Shown in pieces: positions 1 through 6,761 of a stretch of DNA of 8,098 nucleotides. The notes beneath the pieces are model-generated. The model ran no database searches. It saw only the letters and a list, made by a program, of their open reading frames with translations, and had not been told where the DNA came from. A program made the translations under genes and the position numbers. Numbering within the stretch: position 1 is the stretch's first letter; every line of letters begins with the position of its first letter. The DNA is taken from assembly GCA_003505715.1 (NCBI GenBank), contig DNXU01000483.1:2437-10534 (forward strand), given 5' to 3'. The DNA comes from Cyanobacteria bacterium UBA8803 (GTDB lineage Bacteria > Cyanobacteriota > Cyanobacteriia > Cyanobacteriales > Coleofasciculaceae).

Positions 1-60
1 TCCCCTTCGGCTACGCTCAGGGTAAACCCATCCCCCTTCCCCCATTCCCCATTTGATTCC
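1..60. repeat. Repeat-like intergenic DNA with C-rich heptamer-type tract
   Basis: Bases 5-20 (ttcggctacgctcagg) resemble a short word that is widely scattered between genes in filamentous cyanobacteria. They are followed at about 28-52 by a C-rich tract built of imperfect CCCCATT/TTCCCCA units, similar to the short tandemly repeated repetitive (STRR) heptamers of cyanobacteria. No coding frame is evident. The assignment rests on resemblance to remembered repeats; a genome-wide copy count would settle it. Confidence 0.4.
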
Positions 61-68
61 AAGGAAAG
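61..68 (+). promoter_or_regulatory. Ribosome binding site deciding the SGNH start
   Basis: AAGGAAAG lies 6 nt before the ATG at 75 and only 3 nt before the alternative in-frame TTG at 72. The spacing favours the ATG as the true start. Confidence 0.5.
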
Positions 69-74
69 AAGTTG

Positions 75-1451
75 ATGTTCAAGTCGCGTCCTACCACCTA
101 TATCACCTACCGCAAGCGCCAAAGATCATTACCGCTCAAGGCAATTGTCCTAGCTACACCCTTAGTTTTAATTTTTCTCGAAGTGTTGGCTCGACTTTTG
201 GTCGGCATTACGGGTAAAACTACTGAGTTAGCAGCCTATGAAGGCGAACCTGCCATTGTTAACGTTTACCGTCTTAAGTTCCTTGACCAGAACCAAAAGC
301 CCTACGATGGCTTATCAGATCGGGGACAGCTGTCTGCTCAACGAAGTCTAGCTGTCGGCTATCGCTTAGTCGGCAACCAGCAGAGTAGTTTTTGGCAGAT
401 TAACGAACAGGGTTTCCGTGACGATAACCCAGTGCCTCTGGCCAAACCAAAAGATGAAATTAGAATTTTTCTATTAGGGGGTTCTACGGCCTTCGGTCAG
501 TGGAATCCCAGTAACAAAGCCACATTAGCCAGCAAACTGGAAGCTCGTCTCAACGAAAGGATAGCGCAACAGAGGCGTTCTCCAGAGAAATACCGACCAG
601 CCATATTACCCTTTTACAAACCCGATCGCATTAAGGCTCTAGCTTTACCACCCCAAATGCGAGATGGTCAGTATCGAGTTATTAATGCCGCCGTACCGGG
701 TTATGCCTCTGGCAACCAACTAGCTCAATTAGCCCTCCAGATTTTACCCTACAGTCCAGATGCAATTGTAGTTTTGGATGGATATACAGACTTACTGTTG
801 CCGAGCGATCGCATTGCGACGGATATTCCCCATATGGAAAAGTTCTTGAGTAATGCGCCGGGACATTTGTGGATCTTCCTCACCCAGCAGTTGCGTTATG
901 CGATCGCAGAGATGTATTTAGTGAGAGCCACTCAATACTGGATTTTGCGTCCTCAACCTTCTGCTAGTCGGTTGAGCCTGATGGCACTTGATGAGACAAA
1001 GCCTCTAGATCGCTATCTAGCGGCTGAACCTGCTGAACTGGAACGTCGAGTAGCACGTTACCGCGAAATGAAAAAGCAAATGGTGCGTCTGACTACAGGA
1101 GCCAAAATTCGTTTGATTGTAGCTCTTCAACCAGAAATCACCGGTCTTAGCAGCAGCAAGCGTTCGTCCAGAGAGCAGGAAATTCTTAATCAATTAGGAC
1201 CCATTTATCAGCAACGGGTACAGATGGGTTATGACCAATTGCAGCGAGCTAGTCAAGAACTTCAGAAAGCCTATCCCAAAAATCTCAGAATGCTGAGTTT
1301 CTACCAGCTCGATCGAGAGGTAAACGAAGAGGTATTTTATGATGCGATTCACCTGACTGAGCAAGGAAATGCCTTACTAGTCGATACATTTTATCGAGAA
1401 CTGTCTAATTCCCCCCAGTTACAAGTAATTCCGCCTAAGATGCCTAAATAA
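75..1451 (+). CDS. Membrane-anchored SGNH/GDSL-hydrolase-like protein
   Basis: The protein is 458 aa from the ATG at 75; an in-frame TTG at 72 would add one residue. A basic N-terminus is followed by one hydrophobic helix (about residues 21-45, LKAIVLATPLVLIFLEVLAR), so it is probably anchored in a membrane with the rest outside the cytoplasm. SGNH-type blocks appear in order: block I IFLLGGSTAFG (nucleophile Ser about 137), block II INAAVPGYASGNQ (Gly about 209), block III region VVLDGYTDLL (about 232-241), and block V DAIHLT with Asp about 423 and His about 426. Family members are esterases, lipases or polysaccharide O-acetyl-modifying enzymes; the substrate cannot be read here. Block III normally reads GxND but here reads GYTD, so the oxyanion-hole Asn appears replaced by Thr, which may mean altered or weak activity. 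It is monocistronic in this window and converges on ybaB. The family call is fairly firm; the function is unknown. Confidence 0.75.
   Translation: MFKSRPTTYITYRKRQRSLPLKAIVLATPLVLIFLEVLARLLVGITGKTTELAAYEGEPAIVNVYRLKFLDQNQKPYDGLSDRGQLSAQRSLAVGYRLVGNQQSSFWQINEQGFRDDNPVPLAKPKDEIRIFLLGGSTAFGQWNPSNKATLASKLEARLNERIAQQRRSPEKYRPAILPFYKPDRIKALALPPQMRDGQYRVINAAVPGYASGNQLAQLALQILPYSPDAIVVLDGYTDLLLPSDRIATDIPHMEKFLSNAPGHLWIFLTQQLRYAIAEMYLVRATQYWILRPQPSASRLSLMALDETKPLDRYLAAEPAELERRVARYREMKKQMVRLTTGAKIRLIVALQPEITGLSSSKRSSREQEILNQLGPIYQQRVQMGYDQLQRASQELQKAYPKNLRMLSFYQLDREVNEEVFYDAIHLTEQGNALLVDTFYRELSNSPQLQVIPPKMPK
805..812. repeat. HIP1 octamer GCGATCGC (first of nine)
   Basis: GCGATCGC is the highly iterated palindrome of cyanobacteria. 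Exact copies start at 805, 900, 2642, 2809, 3178, 3499, 3720, 7669 and 7879, all within coding sequence. None occurs between 3728 and 7668, which covers nadD, gap2 and the intergenic repeats. Confidence 0.9.
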
Positions 1452-1503
1452 GGAAACAGGGAACAGGCTTCTGCCGTGAGCGTCAGCCTGTTCCCTGTTT
1501 CCT
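1451..1503. terminator. 19-bp perfect inverted repeat between convergent genes
   Basis: Arm 1451-1469 (aggaaacagggaacaggct) is perfectly complementary to 1485-1503 across a 15-nt loop. It sits exactly between the convergent SGNH gene and ybaB, and its first base is the last base of the SGNH stop codon. No clear T-tract follows on the plus strand (tctctcaaaaat), and only a weak T-rich stretch follows on the minus strand, so it is not a textbook intrinsic terminator. It could still act as a bidirectional terminator or as a 3'-end-stabilising hairpin. The GGGAACAGG word also looks like a cyanobacterial dispersed repeat. Confidence 0.6.
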
Positions 1504-1514
1504 TCTCTCAAAAA

Positions 1515-1859
1515 TCACAATCCGGGCAGATTTAGCCCACTGGTAAGTTCTTCCATGCGTTCCCGCATTGTAGTTGTGGACTTTTCGTAAGCATCTTTCA
1601 TTGCTTCGGTAACGGTTTGCGAGAGTGCTTCTGCTCCTTGATTGAGGGCATCGGCAGAAATTTCTACTCGCAGGGGTTCCTGGTTGCCGCTCATCACAAC
1701 CTTGACGCTGACATCAGTTGATGTGCCCTCAATCTCCATTTGCTCCAATTCTTCTTGAAGCTGTTTAGCACCTTGTTGAACCTGCTGGGCTTTTTTGAAG
1801 GCTTCAGTAAGTTCCTTCATTTTGCCCAGACCGAAGCCAAATCCTTGTCCTTTGGTCAT
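1515..1859 (-). CDS. ybaB: YbaB/EbfC family nucleoid-associated protein
   Basis: The protein is 114 aa, the usual size for this family (about 100-115 aa). YbaB/EbfC proteins are small dimers that bind DNA and are associated with the nucleoid. The glycine-rich N-terminus ([14 protein letters not shown]) leads into a long Gln/Glu-rich helix (about residues 15-43, [24 protein letters not shown]). Next comes the conserved beta segment ([23 protein letters not shown], about 50-72), then a C-terminal helix ([23 protein letters not shown]) ending in a GLNLPGL tail typical of the family. The ATG at 1859 gives the family-length N-terminus; no good Shine-Dalgarno precedes it. It is the last gene of the minus-strand murC-murB-ybaB group, 83 nt after murB, and ends 11 nt from the convergent inverted repeat. 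The family call is firm; its regulatory targets are unknown. Confidence 0.93.
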   Translation of the reverse strand: MTKGQGFGFGLGKMKELTEAFKKAQQVQQGAKQLQEELEQMEIEGTSTDVSVKVVMSGNQEPLRVEISADALNQGAEALSQTVTEAMKDAYEKSTTTMRERMEELTSGLNLPGL

Positions 1860-1942
1860 AACTGGTTGATTTTATCTGAGTTGGACGGGTGTATCATGGG
1901 TCAAGTCTTAATCTTAATATCGCTTTGGTTACTGTAACATCC

Positions 1943-2917
1943 CTAAACGGATTGAAACTCGCCTAGGATTCTCACTTCTGGCTCTAACCAGAGCGACCAA
2001 TGTTGTTCTACTTGCTGTTGGACGTGGCGGATGAGTTGGAAGATATCGCTGGCTTTAGCACCGCCACAATTGAGAATAAAGTTGGCATGACGTTCGGCCA
2101 CTTGAGCGCCACCAATTTGGTAGCCTTTCAGACCGAGTTGTTCAATCAACCAACCAGCAGCCTGGGACTCTGGGTTGCGGAAGACACTACCGCAACTCGG
2201 TAAGTGGTAAGGCTGAGATCTGTGCCGTTGCTTCAAATGTTGAGCTGTTGTTGCCCGCACTTTTTTGGGATCGGCACCAGGTTTCAACTGAAATGTTGCC
2301 TGAGTGACCAGACGAGCGCCACCTTGGAGGATGGAGGTGCGATAGGCAAAGCCTAACTCTTGGGGAGTTAGCAACTCGACTTTAGCATTGGACGAGATGG
2401 TTTGCACGTTAACCAGCAAGTCTGCCGCGCAGCTGTTGTGAGCACCAGCATTCATGACGACAGCACCACCAACTGTGCCTGGAATGCCTACAGCCCATTC
2501 CAGTCCTTCCCAGCCTCGTTCTGCTGCAAGCCATGCCAGACGGGCTATTGATTCCCCAGCTCCAGCTGTCACTCTTCCCGTATCAAGATCGAAATGACTA
2601 TAGCGGAGGTGGCGAGTACCAATCACCAATCCCGGCAAGCCGCGATCGCTCACGAGCAGATTAGAACCTGCTCCTAACAGCGTCAGGGGTAAGCCTTGAG
2701 TATCGGCCCACTCAAAACTCGCTTGCAGATCTTCTAAATGTCTGGGAGCGACGTACCACTCTGCTGGACCGCCAACTCGAAAGGAGGTCAGGCTAGCTAA
2801 AGGCACCTGCGATCGCACCAGGCAATCAGTTCCAGGCAAGTAAAGCTGGGACTGGCATGGGGTCTGCTTCGGGCTAACTTCGCTAGTAACGCGGGGGGAA
2901 TCATAGGACAAGGTCAT
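1943..2917 (-). CDS. murB: UDP-N-acetylenolpyruvoylglucosamine reductase MurB
   Basis: MurB is an FAD flavoenzyme that uses NADPH to reduce UDP-GlcNAc-enolpyruvate to UDP-MurNAc in the cytoplasm, the step just before MurC. From the ATG at 2917 the protein is 324 aa. Visible motifs are [16 protein letters not shown] near residue 45, [12 protein letters not shown] (FAD binding, GAGSN 82-86), [17 protein letters not shown] (144-160), FAYRTS (190-195), [10 protein letters not shown] with the catalytic proton-donor Ser about 244, [11 protein letters not shown] (274-284), and terminal EPEVRILG with the catalytic Glu about 314. The SCGSVFRNP arrangement suggests the shorter type II class typical of Bacillus-like and cyanobacterial MurB rather than the E. 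coli type. An in-frame TTG at 2932 would add five residues. Neither start has a clear ribosome site, so ATG is preferred. It follows murC by a short gap and was probably co-transcribed with it. Confidence 0.95.
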   Translation of the reverse strand: MTLSYDSPRVTSEVSPKQTPCQSQLYLPGTDCLVRSQVPLASLTSFRVGGPAEWYVAPRHLEDLQASFEWADTQGLPLTLLGAGSNLLVSDRGLPGLVIGTRHLRYSHFDLDTGRVTAGAGESIARLAWLAAERGWEGLEWAVGIPGTVGGAVVMNAGAHNSCAADLLVNVQTISSNAKVELLTPQELGFAYRTSILQGGARLVTQATFQLKPGADPKKVRATTAQHLKQRHRSQPYHLPSCGSVFRNPESQAAGWLIEQLGLKGYQIGGAQVAERHANFILNCGGAKASDIFQLIRHVQQQVEQHWSLWLEPEVRILGEFQSV

Positions 2918-2965
2918 ATTAATACACGTCAAAATAGTGCCGATTAGTCTTGGGCAGTTGAGGCG

Positions 2966-2988
2966 AAATCGAATTTATTTTTCGATTT
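2966..2988. other. Small hairpin in the murC-murB spacer
   Basis: AAATCGAA (2966-2973) pairs perfectly with TTCGATTT (2981-2988) over a 7-nt loop in the AT-rich spacer between murC and murB. On the transcribed minus strand no U-run follows it, so termination is unlikely. It may be an intercistronic RNA hairpin, or simply chance in AT-rich DNA. Confidence 0.3.
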
Positions 2989-3002
2989 TTGGTTGGCCAA
3001 AC

Positions 3003-4526
3003 TCAATAGTTCTGGCTCAATTGCGCAGTCTGGTAGAAGTCCATCACCTGGGGAATAATCTGATTGAGATTACCAGCTCCTAGAAATATGGCCAAGTCTC
3101 CAGGTTGCAGGATTTTGGTTAGACGCCCTGAAACATTCTCCAGAGTAGGTTCGTAATACACCCTTTGATGGTGAGCTGCGATCGCTTTTTGCACCTGCTC
3201 GCCAGTAATTTGCCCGACATTGGGTTCGCCAGCACTGTAAATGTCAGTGACAACGACCAGATCGGCATCGCCAAAGGATTTAGCAAATTCATGCCAAAAT
3301 GTCAACGTGCGACTGTAGCGGTGGGGTTGAAAAATAGCGATAACCCGTTGGGGTGCTTTCACTTGCAAGCGTGCGGCTGCCAGGGTTACTTGGATTTCAC
3401 TGGGGTGATGAGCGTAATCATCGACAAACGTAATACCGTGGTAGTAACCCCGTACCTCGAAGCGCCGTTTAGCCCCTTCAAAGGTAGCAACTGCCGATGC
3501 GATCGCCTCAAATTCCAAGCCTAAATGCCGCCCTACTGCCACAGCCGCCAGAGCATTGCTGAGATTGTGTTTCCCTAACAACTTCAGATTTAGCTCGCCC
3601 AATACTTTATCGCCCTCCCAAACTCTAGCGGTGGTGCCATCTGCTTGATAAGCAATGCAATCAACGCTATAATCAGCTCCTGCATCTCGACGCAAGCTAT
3701 AACTGATGGTGGGAGTTAAGCGATCGCGCAGGGTTTCGCAATCAATGCAACCGACCAAGGTTTGGCACTTATCGGCAAAAATGCGGAAGGTTTCGATCAC
3801 CTGTTCCAAGTTATCGTAGTGGTCTGGATGGTCTAGTTCGATATTGGTAATTACACCAATCTCAGGTGCTAGTTTAGCTAAAGAGCCATCAGATTCATCA
3901 GCCTCGGCTACCAGATGAGACCCATTTCCTAGGCGGGCATTACCTCCCCAAGCATCGACTTCACCCCCCACGACAATGGTTGGGTCTAGACCTGCTTGCA
4001 GCAGGAGATACCCAATTAAACTGCTAGTTGTCGTTTTGCCATGAGTTCCAGCAACGGCAATACTCTGGTAATCTTGAATCAACCCTGCCAGTACGTCCGA
4101 GCGGTGAAAAATTGGGTAGCCCTTTTCTAGAGCTGCCTGATATTCTGAATTAATGGCATTAATCGCTGTCGAACAAATAACTTGAGGCCAGGTTGAGGAA
4201 TGCCGCTCTACTAGTATAGTTGGGTTAGATTTTGGTGATTCGTACTTAATTCCCTGGTTGGGACTGATGCCAATAGCCTTTGCTGATAAACCTTCATAGA
4301 GCGGGTCAGTCTGTGACTGGAAAAACTCTAAGTTGGTCGCCTTCTGTTCTTTAAAAAGGTGAGCGCCGACCGCTTGTAAACGTTGAGTAATATGTGTCGA
4401 ACGCAGGTCTGACCCCGATACGGGGAGTTTTCGTTTGGCTAGAACGTAAGCCAAGGCTGACATTCCAATTCCACCAATACCGATGAAATGAAATGGTTTT
4501 CCACTAAAATCAACACTATTAGGCAT
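3003..4526 (-). CDS. murC: UDP-N-acetylmuramate--L-alanine ligase MurC
   Basis: MurC joins L-alanine to UDP-MurNAc using ATP, starting the peptide stem of peptidoglycan in the cytoplasm; it acts on the product of MurB, the next gene. The protein is 507 aa, longer than the usual 455-490. The N-terminal Rossmann domain carries FIGIGGIGMSALA (14-26). The central ATPase domain has the P-loop AGTHGKTTTSS (159-169), VAEADESDGS (206-215) and TNIELDHPDHY (227-237). HNLSNALAA (320-328) and the C-terminal DDYAHHPSEI (369-378) with QPHRYSRT (400-407) complete the Mur ligase signature. All key blocks are intact. Residues about 66-114 form an extra segment of about 45 residues compared with E. coli MurC, before the conserved VICSTAI strand. 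The ATG has a good ribosome site (AAGGAG, 5-nt spacing). It is the first gene of the minus-strand murC-murB-ybaB group. Confidence 0.96.
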   Translation of the reverse strand: MPNSVDFSGKPFHFIGIGGIGMSALAYVLAKRKLPVSGSDLRSTHITQRLQAVGAHLFKEQKATNLEFFQSQTDPLYEGLSAKAIGISPNQGIKYESPKSNPTILVERHSSTWPQVICSTAINAINSEYQAALEKGYPIFHRSDVLAGLIQDYQSIAVAGTHGKTTTSSLIGYLLLQAGLDPTIVVGGEVDAWGGNARLGNGSHLVAEADESDGSLAKLAPEIGVITNIELDHPDHYDNLEQVIETFRIFADKCQTLVGCIDCETLRDRLTPTISYSLRRDAGADYSVDCIAYQADGTTARVWEGDKVLGELNLKLLGKHNLSNALAAVAVGRHLGLEFEAIASAVATFEGAKRRFEVRGYYHGITFVDDYAHHPSEIQVTLAAARLQVKAPQRVIAIFQPHRYSRTLTFWHEFAKSFGDADLVVVTDIYSAGEPNVGQITGEQVQKAIAAHHQRVYYEPTLENVSGRLTKILQPGDLAIFLGAGNLNQIIPQVMDFYQTAQLSQNY

Positions 4527-4531
4527 ATTAA

Positions 4532-4537
4532 CTCCTT
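4532..4537 (-). promoter_or_regulatory. murC Shine-Dalgarno
   Basis: AAGGAG on the minus strand, 5 nt before the murC ATG at 4526, is the clearest ribosome binding site in the window. It fixes the murC start. Just upstream in the leader is a short period-5 ACACC repeat (plus-strand 4540-4553). Confidence 0.75.
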
Positions 4538-4580
4538 ACACACCACACCACACAAGCCTACTGTGCCAATAACACGCGCT

Positions 4581-4589
4581 ATCATATCA
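4581..4589 (-). promoter_or_regulatory. Candidate extended -10 for murC
   Basis: On the minus strand this reads TGATATGAT, a TGn-TATGAT extended -10, inside the left arm of the inverted-repeat element and about 55 nt upstream of the murC ATG. No -35 lies at normal spacing (a TTGCTA lies 24 nt away). This is sequence resemblance only. Confidence 0.25.
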
Positions 4590-4655
4590 AGAATTGATTT
4601 TTTAAGGATATAGCAAAGGAGTGATTTATCAGAATTTTATGGCAAAGACTACCTT

Positions 4656-4683
4656 TTGCTATAGTTTGTGTTATTGATATAGA
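4656..4683 (+). promoter_or_regulatory. Candidate promoter for nadD
   Basis: TTGCTA (4656-4661), a 16-bp spacer and TATAGA (4678-4683) preceded by TG at 4675-4676 resemble a sigma-70 type promoter with an extended -10. It lies in the right arm of the inverted-repeat element and points toward nadD, giving a leader of about 140 nt. The remaining intergenic stretch to 4830 shows no other convincing element. Resemblance only. Confidence 0.3.
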
Positions 4684-4830
4684 TTTACCAAGCGTGTTAT
4701 TACTGAGCTTGATTTTTCTGTAGGGGGACGGTTTTTATTATTAAACGCAAGCCACCCTAGTCAATCCGGAAATTTCAGTCAAGAAACTGGCCCTCACTGG
4801 CAATAGCTTAACCCCAAATGGCAGCTTACT

Positions 4831-5499
4831 ATGGATAAAGTGGCAATTTTGGGCGGCACTTTCGATCCAGTTCACTGGGGACACCTATGGATTGCCCAGA
4901 CTGCCTTGAGCCAGATCGGTCTAGATCGAGTAATCTGGGTGCCTAATCGCTATCCCCCTCACAAATCCGGCTTGGCCTACGAACATCGCCAAGTTATGGT
5001 AGAAATCGCGATCGAAGACAACCCAGCCTTTAGCCTTGAGGAGATACAGACAGCTAACAGCAGACCTGATTACGCTCTGTTCACTCTGCTCAACCTCCAA
5101 ACTACTTATCGTAACTGTCAGTGGTATTGGATTCTCGGGTTAGACACCTTCAGAACTTTGCCGCAATGGTACTGTCGCGAGCGGCTCATCCCTGCTTGTG
5201 AATGGTTAGTGGCACCGCGATTTTGCCTAGAGGCTGGGGTACAGGGGAGCAGAAGGGAAATATTTGCTAGCACACCTGTCGCACCTACCTCCTCAGCCAT
5301 GCAGGAAAATTGCCAACAAGTAGCCCAGCACCTAGCCGATCAAAATATCCAGATTAGGTGGCAGTTGCTGCAAATGCCATCTGTAAGTATCTCCTCCAGT
5401 GCCATCCGCCAGTACTGTCGCCAACACCGCTCGATTAGAGACCTAGTTCCTGAGAAAGTTCGAGCTTATATTAATACCCACCATCTTTACTTAAATTGA
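4831..5499 (+). CDS. nadD: Nicotinate-nucleotide adenylyltransferase NadD
   Basis: NadD transfers AMP from ATP to nicotinate mononucleotide to form deamido-NAD, the penultimate step of NAD synthesis, in the cytoplasm. The protein is 222 aa, slightly longer than the usual 190-215. The nucleotidyltransferase signature GGTFDPVHWGH (8-18) holds the HxGH motif, VPNRYPPHK (37-45) matches the family's substrate loop, WILGLDTFRTLPQWY (100-114) matches the GxDxxxxLxxW block, and ISSSAIRQY (187-195) is the C-terminal ATP-binding motif. VPEKVRAYINTHHLY closes the protein as usual. About residues 133-175 form a longer, poorly conserved stretch that explains the extra length. The start is the first ATG before the signature; no clear Shine-Dalgarno precedes it. 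It lies divergent from murC and 156 nt upstream of gap2 on the same strand. A NadM-like or other nucleotidyltransferase is less likely given the motif set. Confidence 0.93.
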   Translation: MDKVAILGGTFDPVHWGHLWIAQTALSQIGLDRVIWVPNRYPPHKSGLAYEHRQVMVEIAIEDNPAFSLEEIQTANSRPDYALFTLLNLQTTYRNCQWYWILGLDTFRTLPQWYCRERLIPACEWLVAPRFCLEAGVQGSRREIFASTPVAPTSSAMQENCQQVAQHLADQNIQIRWQLLQMPSVSISSSAIRQYCRQHRSIRDLVPEKVRAYINTHHLYLN

Positions 5500-5618
5500 C
5501 TCAAATGCTTGTCTGGCAAGACTTATGACCACTTTCGATCCCTGAATTGGCCATATCCTTAACTAATCCCCTCTTAGAATTTTTTAATATTTGCGATATG
5601 ATTAGGGTCATTACAGAG

Positions 5619-5624
5619 TATATT
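5619..5624 (+). promoter_or_regulatory. Candidate -10 element upstream of gap2
   Basis: TATATT lies 31 nt before the GTG start in the AT-rich 156-bp nadD-gap2 spacer. No convincing -35 is found at 16-18 bp; TTGCGA at 5591-5596 is 22 bp away. The 13-mer TTACTGAGCTTGA, also found upstream of nadD, follows at 5624-5636. A separate promoter for highly expressed gap2 is expected, but this site is only weakly supported. Confidence 0.2.
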
Positions 5625-5655
5625 TACTGAGCTTGAATACAGAGGGCAAGACGCA

Positions 5656-6672
5656 GTGATTAGAGTAGCGATCAACGGGTTTGGACGTATCGGACGCAAC
5701 TTCGCCAGATGCTGGCTGACCAGGGAAAACAGCCAGTTAGAATTAGTGGGTATCAATGACACATCTGACCCCAAGACAAATGCCCACTTGCTCAAGTATG
5801 ACACCATGCTGGGGACGCTGAAGGCTGACATCAGCGCTGATGAAAACTCCATAACAGTTAACGGAAAAACAATCAAGTGTGTATCCGATCGCAACCCCCT
5901 AAACTTGCCCTGGGCTGATTGGGGAATCGATCTGATCATTGAATCAACTGGTGTTTTTGTTGATCGGGATGGAGCATCTAAGCATTTAGCTGCTGGTGCC
6001 AAGAAGGTTTTGATTACGGCTCCTGGCAAAGGAGCAGATATAGGAACCTTCGTCATGGGCGTCAATCATGACGAATACGATAACAGCAAGCATGACATTG
6101 TCAGTAATGCCAGCTGCACCACCAACTGTCTAGCTCCCTTTGCTAAAGTGTTGCACGAACATTTTGGCATTGTGAAAGGGACGATGACCACGACCCACAG
6201 CTATACTGGCGACCAGCGCCTGTTAGATGCTAGCCACCGTGATGTTCGTCGGGCACGAGCTGCTGCAATGAACATTGTACCGACTTCAACGGGTGCGGCC
6301 AAAGCGGTTGCCCTAGTAATCCCGGAACTGAAGGGCAAACTAAATGGTATTGCCTTGCGGGTGCCGACGCCCAATGTGTCTGTGGTTGATTTGGTCGCTC
6401 AAGTTGAGAAAAGCACGATCGCCGAACAGGTGAATGAAGTTCTCAAAGAAGCGGCAGAAGGCTCCCTCAAGGGCATTTTAGAATACAGCGACCTACCGCT
6501 GGTTTCCTGCGACTACCGGGGTCACGATGCCTCTTCCATTGTAGATGCCAGCCTGACGATGGTCATGGGTGGTGACATGGTCAAGGTAGTTGCCTGGTAT
6601 GACAACGAGTGGGGCTACTCTCAGCGCGTTGTAGATTTGGCTGAACTAATTGCCTCCAAGTGGCAAAGTTAG
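5656..6672 (+). CDS. gap2: Glyceraldehyde-3-phosphate dehydrogenase, Gap2 type
   Basis: This 338-aa enzyme interconverts 1,3-bisphosphoglycerate and glyceraldehyde-3-phosphate. The Gap2 (GapA/B-type) form serves the Calvin cycle in cyanobacteria and plastids and can use NADPH. The sequence starts [15 protein letters not shown], the Rossmann glycine motif. The catalytic Cys154 lies in [12 protein letters not shown] and His181 in [19 protein letters not shown]. The stretches [40 protein letters not shown] and [16 protein letters not shown] are near-canonical Gap2. The segment [21 protein letters not shown] also matches remembered cyanobacterial Gap2. The start is a GTG; no in-frame ATG lies nearby upstream, and GTG gives the standard family N-terminus with a weak AGAGGG upstream. 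It is 156 nt after nadD and convergent with thiL. Dual cofactor use is inferred from the family, not shown here. Confidence 0.96.
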   Translation: MIRVAINGFGRIGRNFARCWLTRENSQLELVGINDTSDPKTNAHLLKYDTMLGTLKADISADENSITVNGKTIKCVSDRNPLNLPWADWGIDLIIESTGVFVDRDGASKHLAAGAKKVLITAPGKGADIGTFVMGVNHDEYDNSKHDIVSNASCTTNCLAPFAKVLHEHFGIVKGTMTTTHSYTGDQRLLDASHRDVRRARAAAMNIVPTSTGAAKAVALVIPELKGKLNGIALRVPTPNVSVVDLVAQVEKSTIAEQVNEVLKEAAEGSLKGILEYSDLPLVSCDYRGHDASSIVDASLTMVMGGDMVKVVAWYDNEWGYSQRVVDLAELIASKWQS

Positions 6673-6694
6673 TCATAAACCTAACGTATCCAGC

Positions 6695-6761
6695 GTAGGG
6701 GCGGGTTTAGGGATGAAACCTGTGGGTAAACCAATAACCTTGGTACAAAACCCGCCCTTAC
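6695..6761. terminator. Dispersed-repeat hairpin downstream of gap2
   Basis: GTAGGGGCGGGTTT (6695-6708) pairs with AAACCCGCCCTTAC (6748-6761), a 14-bp stem with one G-T/U position and a 39-nt loop. The same right arm recurs at 6799-6812 in the second copy of the direct repeat, so two alternative hairpins can form. The arm words resemble a GTAGGGGCGGGTTT repeat that is widespread in filamentous cyanobacterial genomes. It lies between convergent gap2 and thiL, so a role in ending transcription is plausible, but no T-run follows the stem. Confidence 0.4.

Larger units (their letters stand above)
4568..4701. mobile_element. MITE-like nested inverted-repeat element between murC and nadD
   Basis: This 134-bp AT-rich segment has 10-bp perfect terminal inverted repeats, AATAACACGC (4568-4577) and GCGTGTTATT (4692-4701). 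Two further symmetric pairs lie inside: ATATCAA (4584-4590) with TTGATAT (4674-4680), and TATAGCAAAGG (4609-4619) with CCTTTTGCTATA (4652-4663, one extra T), leaving a 32-nt loop. The outer flanks ACTGTGCC (4560-4567) and ACTGAGCT (4702-4709) agree at 6 of 8 bases and could be a decayed target duplication. There is no coding capacity. This architecture fits a miniature inverted-repeat transposable element; the family is not recognised. The alternative is a local palindrome or RNA hairpin with no mobile history. Confidence 0.5.

Noticed and set aside
1740..1937. 65-aa hydrophobic plus-strand frame overlapping ybaB
   Set aside because: It is antisense to the Gln/Glu-rich ybaB helix, and Leu/Phe-rich shadows arise from such codons. 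It has no ribosome site.
1860..1942. Separate promoter for ybaB (TTGACC with GATAAAAT)
   Set aside because: The two elements are spaced 22-24 bp apart, too far for a standard promoter; co-transcription with murB is simpler.
2000..2203. 67-aa plus-strand frame inside murB
   Set aside because: It is antisense to conserved MurB motifs and has no independent support.
3165..3524. 119-aa plus-strand frame inside murC
   Set aside because: It is antisense to conserved MurC C-terminal motifs, with composition explained by the MurC reading frame.
5500..5580. Possible terminator after nadD
   Set aside because: Only a 4-bp CTTG/CAAG pair is present and the T-rich stretch at 5579-5586 has no stem before it.
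5574..6065. 163-aa minus-strand frame
   Set aside because: It lies largely antisense to the well-supported gap2 gene and shows no recognisable motif; it is a shadow of gap2 codon bias.
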